DNA of 12,787 bases from Burkholderiales bacterium (lineage in GTDB: Bacteria; Pseudomonadota; Gammaproteobacteria; Burkholderiales; Usitatibacteraceae): assembly GCA_025350945.1 (NCBI GenBank), contig JANXWW010000127.1:1-12787 (forward strand). The letters are read 5' to 3'. Under the pieces are notes generated by a model. It worked only from the letters and a program-made list of their open reading frames with translations. It had not been told where the DNA came from and did no database searches. Of this stretch, positions 1-5,321 are shown in pieces. Each line of letters starts with the position of its first letter. Position 1 is the stretch's first letter. The position numbers and the translations under genes are program-made.

Positions 1-60
1 TCGCACCGTAAAACCAAACCGTGCAGCTGCGTTTGGCTTTGATTTGCTCTCGAATTGCCC

Positions 61-111
61 TCGACACTCATCACCGCACCACTATGCTATGCGGTATAAC
101 ACCGTATACAA
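61..111 (+). promoter_or_regulatory. Putative promoter and operator of the toxin-antitoxin operon
   Basis: A -35-like TCGACA (61-66) lies 16 bp before a -10-like TATGCT (83-88), a reasonable sigma-70 arrangement. Just downstream, CGGTATAACA (92-101) and CCGTATACAA (102-111) are imperfect tandem copies, so the two GTATA cores (94-98 and 104-108) are exactly 10 bp apart. CGGT (92-95) and ACCG (101-104) also form a small inverted repeat, and GTATAC (104-109) is palindromic. Ribbon-helix-helix antitoxins typically autorepress by binding short repeats at the promoter, so these are the likely operator. Promoter strength and operator use are inferred from position and repeat structure. Confidence 0.5.
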
Positions 112-137
112 ATTACTGTTTTGATGAGGGGTTGTAA

Positions 138-404
138 ATGAACACACTTACCCGATTTGACCTGAATATAGATGTTGAAGAAAAGGATATGCTGGCGCGC
201 GCCGCGGTTTTGATGGGCACGACTATGGCGGGATTCGTTCGTGCAGCGGCAAAGGAAAAGGCAAAAGAATTACTGGATCGGGAGCCGCGCGTCACATTTT
301 CGGCGCGAGATTTTCGCGCATTTGCGAATGCGCTGGACGGTGCATTTAAACCTAATGCTGCGTTAAAACGTGCGGCGGCGGCGCGTAAGGTCAAGCGTGT
401 TTGA
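138..404 (+). CDS. DUF1778 (TacA-type) ribbon-helix-helix antitoxin
   Basis: This 88-residue protein has the pattern of DUF1778 antitoxins paired with GNAT toxins. An N-terminal ribbon-helix-helix DNA-binding segment (about residues 5-45, LTRFDLNIDVEEKDML then a helix with TMAGFVRAAAKEKA) is followed by a basic, alanine-rich C-terminal tail (about 60-88) that in the family wraps the toxin. The ATG at 138 is well supported: GAGGGG at 126-131 is a strong Shine-Dalgarno sequence 6 nt upstream. The known role of the family is to neutralise the acetyltransferase toxin and repress the operon together with it. The gene overlaps the toxin start by 8 bp (GTG at 397, stop at 402-404), the usual coupled arrangement. 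It appears intact although its partner is frameshifted. Family assignment is confident; the exact subfamily is not. Confidence 0.85.
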   Translation: MNTLTRFDLNIDVEEKDMLARAAVLMGTTMAGFVRAAAKEKAKELLDREPRVTFSARDFRAFANALDGAFKPNAALKRAAAARKVKRV

Positions 405-883
405 AGAGCATTCGCTCGACGCGGCGATTCATGATCGTAAAAATTTCAGTTGCGGTGATCCCCCGCTCGATGATTATTTGAAGCAATTTGCGATTCAGCA
501 AACAAAAAAGGGGGTGGCAATCGTTCGCGTGCTGATCGATACAAAACGCCCTGAAGAAATTCTGGGTTACTACAGTCTGAGCGCGGCCCAGGTGGATGTA
601 TCGGCGTTGAGTGAAACCCTTAGAAAAAAGCTCCCTCGATATCCTGTGCCTTGCTTTCGCATGAGCCGGCTTGCATGCAGCAAAAATCATCAGGGCAAGG
701 GAATTGGCAGGCTGCTGATTGGCTGTTCTGCAGAGCGATGTCTGGAAGCTAAAAAAACTTATCGGCGCGTTTGCGCTTATCGCTGATGCCAAGGACGCCA
801 ACGCAAAAGCGTTCTATGAGCAATATGGTTTTACGGCCTGTGTAGATTCTGAAATGACGCTTTATTTGCCGCTGGGCAAATAA
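397..883 (+). pseudogene. GNAT-family (TacT-type) acetyltransferase toxin, disrupted by a frameshift
   Basis: The first part resembles TacT-type toxins, which acetylate the amino group of aminoacyl-tRNA and stop translation. It starts with FEEHSLDAAIHDRKNFSCGD, followed by the YYSLSAAQV strand, and the acetyl-CoA P-loop is visible as QGKGIGRLLI. The start chosen is GTG at 397, which overlaps the antitoxin stop and has TAAGG (386-390) 6 nt upstream. The GTG at 370 is also in frame but adds an unlikely Arg-rich leader. After the seven-A run at 751-757 the frame derails to a stop at 784-786. The missing C-terminus lies in the +1 frame up to the TAA at 881-883 and includes DAKDANAKAFYEQYGF, which carries the Tyr region normally needed for catalysis. 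Removing one A restores a protein of about 161 residues, the usual family length. As read, the toxin should be inactive. An alternative is an assembly or sequencing error in the homopolymer. Confidence 0.8.
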
Positions 884-921
884 TCAATCACAGCCAAAAT
901 TGGCTATAGCCAAGACACCCT

Positions 922-945
922 GTGCTCGGCTAATAAGCACTTTTA
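922..945 (+). terminator. Weak candidate terminator after the toxin
   Basis: GTGCT (922-926) and AGCAC (936-940) can form a 5-bp stem with a 9-nt loop, directly followed by TTTTA. The stem is short, and overlapping alternatives exist (TAGCC 907-911 with GGCTA 928-932), so this is only a weak call based on position 39 bp after the restored toxin stop. Confidence 0.25.
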
Positions 946-1048
946 TCCCATTGCACGTCGCCTACATGAGAATTCGGCGAACTTGATGCGGCGCAAATTT
1001 ATCAAGAGCAATGCGGAACCACTTTTGTTTTGCTCCTGTGGTGAAATA

Positions 1049-1142
1049 TGTCGGTTTTTTTACATTACAGCGTTTTTTTTGCCGCATCCCAAACGTAACC
1101 CATTGACTTATTTGTCATAAAAAATAGCGGCGTAAAACTTGC
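1049..1142 (+). promoter_or_regulatory. Candidate sigma-54 promoter with upstream T-rich motif
   Basis: GG at 1129-1130 and GC at 1141-1142 are separated by exactly 10 nt (GGCGTA, AAAC, TTGCT), which fits the -24/-12 layout of RpoN promoters. Transcription would start near 1153, leaving a leader of about 125 nt before the PEP-CTERM start codon. About 90-105 bp upstream of that start is TGTCGGTTTTTTTACA (1049-1064), with a second T-run block CGTTTTTTTTGCCG at 1071-1084, the usual distance for an enhancer-binding activator. A TGAC/GTCA inverted repeat spans 1104-1117. PEP-CTERM genes in some betaproteobacteria are known to depend on RpoN with the PrsK/PrsR two-component system. Applying that here is inference. 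Confidence 0.45.
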
Positions 1143-1157
1143 TAATGTTAACCTATG

Positions 1158-1169
1158 CAACAATTGTTG
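1158..1169. repeat. Perfect 12-bp palindrome near the predicted transcription start
   Basis: CAACAATTGTTG is fully self-complementary and lies a few bases downstream of the start site expected from the sigma-54 candidate. It could be an operator for a dimeric regulator or coincidental; nothing in the window identifies a binder. Confidence 0.4.
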
Positions 1170-1277
1170 ACGTGCGCCACGATGCGTATGGATTACAAAA
1201 AAAACGGGCGGAGCGAATTGCATACTGCGGTTCGCAACGATTTATGCCGGCCTAATATAAAAAAGCCAGGATAAAAA

Positions 1278-1946
1278 ATGATGAAATTGCATTCGTTTGG
1301 TGGGAAGTGGTTGAAGAGCATTTTGGTGGGGGCAGTGTTAGTGGCGGCCCCGATTCAGGCGGCTTTTGCGTCGCTGATTTTGACAAATGATCGCAATACG
1401 ATTCAGACCGACTATACGATTGACTGGGCAAACCTAGGCAGTGATCTCACCGCCATTGGCTCTCCGTTTACGCTGGATACCGTTTCTGTCAGTGGAGCAT
1501 CAGGTTTTGGTGTGTTTTCAGGTTCCACTTACAACGCGGATTTCACGGCGACTGATGCCGTGCTCGCGTTGTATGATCTGAATACGTTTGATCCATTGGA
1601 CGGCATTTTCAGCATCACATTTGCGACCGCGATTCAAGGTGTGGGTGCACAAGTTCAAGCTAATCAATTCGGTGGATTTTCTGGCTTTATCCGCGCTTTC
1701 AACGCAGCAAATGTATTGCTGGGTCAGTTTGCAATCAATGGCACCAACGGCGGTAATGGTAATGGTTCTGCTATTTTTGCCGGGGTGATTAGTAGCGCGG
1801 TGGACATCACGAGGATTGAATTTGCGTCCTTCGGTACTGGTGCAGCGATCAATGGTTTGAGCGTTGACGTACCAGAGCCTTCTACATGGCTGATGCTGTT
1901 GATCGGCTTGGGCTTTTTGACGGTGATGCGGAAACGGGTGAAGTAG
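1278..1946 (+). CDS. Secreted PEP-CTERM sorting domain protein
   Basis: This 222-residue protein has two sorting signals. The N-terminal signal peptide has a basic start, a hydrophobic core SILVGAVLVAA and probable cleavage after AFA at about residue 31. The C-terminal PEP-CTERM tripartite tail has VPEPST at about 198-203, a hydrophobic helix WLMLLIGLGFLTVM and a basic end RKRVK. Exosortase-type proteases process such tails in Gram-negative bacteria that make exopolysaccharide or flocs. The intervening body is rich in Gly, Ala, Ser and Thr, low in charge, and probably beta-rich; I recognise no enzymatic domain. The ATG at 1278 is followed by another at 1281, and AGGA at 1268-1271 is 6 nt upstream of the first. 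No exosortase gene is in the window, so sorting would rely on one elsewhere. A possible sigma-54 promoter lies upstream. Confidence 0.88.
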   Translation: MMKLHSFGGKWLKSILVGAVLVAAPIQAAFASLILTNDRNTIQTDYTIDWANLGSDLTAIGSPFTLDTVSVSGASGFGVFSGSTYNADFTATDAVLALYDLNTFDPLDGIFSITFATAIQGVGAQVQANQFGGFSGFIRAFNAANVLLGQFAINGTNGGNGNGSAIFAGVISSAVDITRIEFASFGTGAAINGLSVDVPEPSTWLMLLIGLGFLTVMRKRVK

Positions 1947-2002
1947 TCGCCACGGTTAACATTTTTTTGCTTAAGGCCCAAGCGGCGCGACAGTAAAATT
2001 TT

Positions 2003-2036
2003 TTGGCTGCGTAGCTGAGTAAGCTATCGTGGCCAA
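2003..2036. repeat. Imperfect hairpin in the leader of the BNR protein gene
   Basis: TTGGC (2003-2007) pairs with GCCAA (2032-2036), and TAGCT (2012-2016) with AGCTA (2022-2026), giving a two-part stem with a central mismatch bubble. It is not followed by a T-run on either strand, so it is not a clear intrinsic terminator. It is the main structure seen in the 155-bp gap between the PEP-CTERM gene and the next coding sequence, and may affect readthrough or translation. Confidence 0.35.
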
Positions 2037-2101
2037 TTCCATTTTAAATTTTAGCCCTGGCTTCCGCGAGCCCGCAGCATTTACGCAAACATGGGGAAAT
2101 T

Positions 2102-4816
2102 ATGAAACAGAACAGAATTGTTGTTGGCATTGCGGCCACAGTCGCATGCTTGTTCGGCGCTTCCGCACAGGCTGAAACGAAAACTGAAACGAATGTCAAA
2201 AATACGGTTGTAGAGAAAGCGGCACCCGTACTGGTAAAAACTGCAGAGCCCGTCAGTGCAGAAGATACCGTGAGACTGGATCGTCGTACGACTGCGCTCA
2301 AGGCCCAGCTCGAGCGCAAGCTGAATCGCAAGCCGAAGCACGAGCGCGATGGCGTCGTCACCAAATGGCAAGTGGCCGGACGTTCTGCGGATGGTGCGGT
2401 GGCATTCGATCAGCCGCAAAGCTACATGACTTTTTTCCTTGAAAAACGCCTGGCTGAAGGCACAACCACTATTGCCCCATCTGATTACGATGCTGCGTTA
2501 AAACAAGCCAGCAGGATGCCGGTTTATTCAACCTTTGAAGGCAAAGTGATTGCACCCGCTAATCCAGATGCGCAAGTGGGTAGCGTGGTCACGCGGGCAG
2601 CAAGCAAAGCACAGGCAAAGAGCGGCGCGCTGTCCAGTGACTGGCAGGCATTGGGCCCGGGCAATATTGGTGGTCGCACCCGCGGTTTGTTGATTCATCC
2701 CACCACGCCCAACACCATGTGGGCAGGCGGTGTGGCCGGCGGTATCTGGAAATCAGCCGACGGCGGCAATTCCTGGCTACCCAAAGCAGATTTGGTGGTG
2801 AATATTGCGGTCAATTCACTGATCCTAGACCCACGCAATCCGAACAATTTGTTCGCAGGTACAGGCGAAGGTTTTTTTAACGGTGATGCGGTGCGTGGTG
2901 CCGGTATTTTGGCTTCTACCGACGGCGGCGAAACCTGGTCACGTCTGGCTTCAACGAATACACCTGATTTTTATTATGTGCAAAAAATAGTCATGTCCAA
3001 AGGCTCAAGCCAGCGCATGTATGCGGCCACCCGCACAGGCGTGATGCGCACCGCCGATGGCGGCGCGACCTGGACGAAGATGATTGATGCCACCACCGTG
3101 AACGGCTGTATGGATCTCGCGATGCAAACGGATCGCGCATTGGCAATGGTGTTTGCGTCTTGCGGCACGTTCGCGCAAGGCACCGTCTATCGTGCGCTCG
3201 ATACCTCCTCAGCACAAACATGGACATCGGTATTCTCGGTGCCCAACATGGGGCGCACCTCGTTAGCGCTGGCACCATCAAACCAAAACATTATTTATGC
3301 GATGGCCACCAGCACAGAGGCTGGAAATTTTTCCAACGGATTGCTGGGCGTGTATCGCTCGACTACCTCCGGTTCAGCCGGTAGCTGGTCAGCACGCGTC
3401 ACCAATACCAGCACGACCAAACTCAACCGTCTGTTGCTATCAAACCCGGTGATTGCGAGCTTGACAGATTGCGGATTCGGCACAGATTCGTACAGCAACC
3501 AAGGTTGGTATGACAACTCGCTGGCGGTCGACCCAGTTGATCCGAATATCGTCTGGGCAGGCGGTATTGATATGTTCCGCTCCAACGATGGTGGGCAAAA
3601 TTGGGGTCAGGCTTCGCATTGGTGGTTTACCCGCGGCGTTGATCCAGAATATTCGCATGCGGATAATCACGGCGTGGTGTTCCATCCACAATACAACGGC
3701 ACCACCAATAAAATCATGTACAGCCATAGCGACGGCGGCATCTCCATGACCTCTGACGCGCGCGCACCCGTGTCCTTCTCGCCTAACCCGATTAGTGCAG
3801 CATCGCCAATTTGCGGCAACACAGCACCGGGCGTGGTGTCATGGCAAAGCAAGAATAACGGCTATCAGATTACGCAATTCTGGCATGGCGCGCTTTATCC
3901 TGATGGCAATACCTTCTTTGGCGGCACGCAGGACAATGGCACACTGCGCGGGTCAGTCGGTGCGCCCGATGCATGGGAAACCATCAGGGGCGGTGATGGC
4001 GGTTACGTTGCATTGAACCCGAACAATACGAATATGTTGTGGGTGGAAAACACCGGCCTTTCACTGCAACGAAGCACCAACGGCGGTGCAAGCTATGCCG
4101 CATTTACAACTGGATTAGGCGAGCCTGGCGGCAATTTCCTGTTTACTGCACCGTTTGCGCAAGATCCTACCAACCCTGATCGCATGTGGTTTGGTGGCGC
4201 ATTCCCCGCGCGCACCACGGCGGCAACGGCAATCCCTGCGCCTGCCACTATCTGGACTCGTTCTGGACAGTTTTTTGCAGCACGCATCTCAGCCTGGGGC
4301 ATTTCACCACTGTCGAGTGATCGCGTTTATGCAGGCACGCAGACGGGTACGGTCTTCACCACGAGCGCTGGTACCACGGCAACAGCCGCCACCGTCTGGA
4401 CAAGCAGTAGACCAAGAACGGGCTCCAACTATGTGTCGTCAGTCACGCCGGATCCTGTTGCATCCAATACGGTTTACGCCACGGTGTCTACATTCAACAG
4501 CGCAACCGGTACAGGCCACGTGTTCAAGTCCACCGACAGCGGTGCCACATGGGCCAACATTGATGGCACCGGTGCAACGGCCATTCCGGATGTTCCCGTA
4601 CTCTCGATTGCGGTAGACCCTGCCAACAACCAGCGCCTCTATGTTGGCACTGATATCGGTGTATTTGTATCGCTGGATGGCGGCGCAAATTGGGCGCGCG
4701 AGAACACCGGCTTCGCCAACGTGATTGTTGAGAAGCTGCTGATCAAAGACACCTCACCACGCTACATCTATGCGTTCACACACGGACGCAGCGTATTCCG
4801 TGCAGCAATGCCGTAA
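2102..4816 (+). CDS. Large secreted beta-propeller protein with Asp-box (BNR) repeats
   Basis: This 904-residue protein is exported: residues 1-24 form a signal peptide with probable cleavage after SAQA. A charged segment of about 150 residues (25-180), rich in Lys, Glu and Ala, precedes the propeller. The core starts with WQALGPGNIGGRTRGLLI, typical of VPS10/sortilin-like and GH74-like propeller proteins. Seven Asp-box motifs (S/T-x-D/N-x-G-x-x-W/Y) start at about residues 218 (SADGGNSW), 272 (STDGGETW), 317 (TADGGATW), 494 (SNDGGQNW), 658 (STNGGASY), 810 (STDSGATW) and 857 (SLDGGANW). Repeated strands such as NTMWAGG and RLYVGT support two propeller-like halves. No PEP-CTERM, autotransporter or LPXTG-like end is seen; it stops at GRSVFRAAMP. 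The substrate is unknown, and such proteins are often annotated as glycosyl hydrolase or sialidase only because of the Asp-boxes. The ATG has GGGGA (2093-2097) 4 nt upstream. It is probably its own transcription unit or is read through from the PEP-CTERM gene. Confidence 0.85.
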   Translation: MKQNRIVVGIAATVACLFGASAQAETKTETNVKNTVVEKAAPVLVKTAEPVSAEDTVRLDRRTTALKAQLERKLNRKPKHERDGVVTKWQVAGRSADGAVAFDQPQSYMTFFLEKRLAEGTTTIAPSDYDAALKQASRMPVYSTFEGKVIAPANPDAQVGSVVTRAASKAQAKSGALSSDWQALGPGNIGGRTRGLLIHPTTPNTMWAGGVAGGIWKSADGGNSWLPKADLVVNIAVNSLILDPRNPNNLFAGTGEGFFNGDAVRGAGILASTDGGETWSRLASTNTPDFYYVQKIVMSKGSSQRMYAATRTGVMRTADGGATWTKMIDATTVNGCMDLAMQTDRALAMVFASCGTFAQGTVYRALDTSSAQTWTSVFSVPNMGRTSLALAPSNQNIIYAMATSTEAGNFSNGLLGVYRSTTSGSAGSWSARVTNTSTTKLNRLLLSNPVIASLTDCGFGTDSYSNQGWYDNSLAVDPVDPNIVWAGGIDMFRSNDGGQNWGQASHWWFTRGVDPEYSHADNHGVVFHPQYNGTTNKIMYSHSDGGISMTSDARAPVSFSPNPISAASPICGNTAPGVVSWQSKNNGYQITQFWHGALYPDGNTFFGGTQDNGTLRGSVGAPDAWETIRGGDGGYVALNPNNTNMLWVENTGLSLQRSTNGGASYAAFTTGLGEPGGNFLFTAPFAQDPTNPDRMWFGGAFPARTTAATAIPAPATIWTRSGQFFAARISAWGISPLSSDRVYAGTQTGTVFTTSAGTTATAATVWTSSRPRTGSNYVSSVTPDPVASNTVYATVSTFNSATGTGHVFKSTDSGATWANIDGTGATAIPDVPVLSIAVDPANNQRLYVGTDIGVFVSLDGGANWARENTGFANVIVEKLLIKDTSPRYIYAFTHGRSVFRAAMP

Positions 4817-4858
4817 GTTGACAATATTGTTAACGCGGATGGTTTAAAACCAGACGCG
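4817..4858. repeat. Two adjacent inverted repeats immediately after the BNR protein stop
   Basis: Directly after the stop codon, GTTGACAATATTGTTAAC (4817-4834) is an 18-bp palindrome with one G/T exception. It runs into CGCG-GA-TGGTTT-A-AAACCA-GA-CGCG (4834-4858), in which the outer CGCG and inner TGGTTT stems are joined by facing GA dinucleotides. As RNA this places tandem G-A/A-G pairs, which are usually stable, in the middle of the stem. Neither is followed by a T-run, and the actual terminator lies 34 bp downstream. They may stabilise the mRNA 3' end. Confidence 0.45.
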
Positions 4859-4891
4859 CTTAACAAAAGCAACGAGATTTACTGGCAACAC

Positions 4892-4931
4892 AAAAACCGC
4901 TGCTATCACTATCGATAGCAGCGGTTTTTTT
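4892..4931 (+). terminator. Strong intrinsic terminator after the BNR protein gene
   Basis: A 16-bp perfect stem pairs 4892-4907 with 4914-4929 around a 6-nt loop ACTATC. The GC-rich part is CCGCTGCTATC, and the right arm runs straight into seven T residues (4925-4931). The A-run on the left arm makes it able to work on the minus strand as well, but no minus-strand gene ends here. It ends the transcription unit of the secreted propeller protein. Confidence 0.9.
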
Positions 4932-4957
4932 ATCTTGATTGCCTCCTGAAAAAGTAG

Positions 4958-5039
4958 GTCAGGGTGCGCAGCTCCCTGACGCAAGATGTAAAGTTAATCA
5001 CCGATGTCAGGTTGCCTTATTTGCCAAACCCGAACCTGA
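4958..5039 (+). promoter_or_regulatory. Four mutually exclusive pairing segments (attenuator-like layout)
   Basis: Segment 1 GTCAGGG (4958-4964) pairs with segment 2 CCCTGAC (4974-4980) over 7 bp. CCTGAC of segment 2 can instead pair with segment 3 GTCAGG (5006-5011) over 6 bp. Segment 3 read as TCAGGTT (5007-5013) pairs with segment 4 AACCTGA (5033-5039) over 7 bp. Such 1:2, 2:3, 3:4 choices are typical of attenuators and riboswitch-like leaders. There is no T-run after segment 4, no leader peptide that I can support, and no known ligand-binding motif. The complementarity is seen directly; function is inference. Confidence 0.35.
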
Positions 5040-5043
5040 GTTG

Positions 5044-5121
5044 CACAGCACAGCACAACACAGCACAGCACAACACAGCACAACACAACACAGCACAACA
5101 CAGCACAACACAGCACAACAC
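5044..5121 (+). repeat. Pentanucleotide tandem array (CACAR), 15 full units plus CAC
   Basis: Fifteen uninterrupted units of CACAG or CACAA fill 5044-5118, followed by a partial unit CAC. The fifth base runs G,G,A,G,G,A,G,A,A,G,A,G,A,G,A, so the right end is a regular 10-bp repeat CACAGCACAA. The plus strand lacks T completely and is low in G, giving RNA with little structure, as favoured by Rho or single-strand binding proteins. Perfect tandem repeats of this length are prone to slipped-strand copy changes, making it a candidate VNTR locus. It lies between the BNR terminator and rarA and is not within a gene. Confidence 0.95.
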
Positions 5122-5261
5122 CATTCGAACTTCAGATCCCATCGCCATGAATATGACGCCTGCGAACCTGGCATTCAATGTTAAATTTGCGTTCATGATG
5201 ATCTCGCAACTACGCTGTTTATGAAATATCGACGCAATAAAACTCTATATCTGATGAGGCG

Positions 5262-5284
5262 TTTCAGACATTTGTGCTCTGAAA
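5262..5284. repeat. 7-bp inverted repeat upstream of rarA
   Basis: TTTCAGA (5262-5268) and TCTGAAA (5278-5284) are perfect complements separated by 9 nt, ending 37 bp before the rarA start codon. The spacing would suit an operator for a dimeric regulator or a small mRNA hairpin. No matching regulator is in the window. Confidence 0.4.
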
Positions 5285-5321
5285 TCCGCTCTGGTGTTAG
5301 TGTTTTAAATGGCTCTAAGCG

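Larger units (their letters stand above)
884..1277. other. Intergenic region between the TA pair and the PEP-CTERM gene; no gene seen
   Basis: No plausible coding sequence is seen in this stretch of about 390 bp. It begins with small inverted repeats behind the toxin: AGCCAA/TTGGCT at 892-905 and GTGCT/AGCAC at 922-940 followed by TTTT, a weak candidate terminator. The middle has only minor repeats, such as CTTGAT/ATCAAG at 982-1006. The right half is AT-rich with long T and A runs and carries the candidate control elements of the PEP-CTERM gene, which are listed separately. Confidence 0.6.
4932..5321. other. Structured non-coding spacer upstream of rarA; no gene seen
   Basis: No believable gene is present. 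The open frames across 4939-5224 are produced by translating the CACAR repeat and lack ribosome binding sites. The spacer contains four successive complementary segments (4958-5039), the pentanucleotide array (5044-5121) and an inverted repeat (5262-5284). I could not identify a convincing sigma-70 promoter for rarA, although one must be here unless rarA is transcribed by readthrough. Confidence 0.6.

Noticed and set aside
14..36. CCAAAC/GTTTGG inverted repeat at the left edge as a terminator
   Set aside because: The stem is only 6 bp with an 11-nt loop, has no T-run after it, and the upstream gene is outside the window.
391..801. Open frame of 136 codons on the minus strand opposite the toxin
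   Set aside because: It is antisense to a recognised GNAT family sequence, lacks a ribosome binding site and resembles no known protein.
4155..4616. Open frame of 153 codons within the BNR protein gene
   Set aside because: It lies in another frame fully inside the well-supported 904-residue gene and has no recognisable domain.
5044..5121. CRISPR array
   Set aside because: The unit is only 5 bp with no spacers and no cas genes nearby; it is a simple tandem repeat.
4939..5224. Two overlapping plus-strand open frames of 81 and 86 codons
   Set aside because: Both are translations of the CACAR array (runs of Gln, His, Ser, Thr, Ala) with no ribosome binding site, so they are repeat artefacts.
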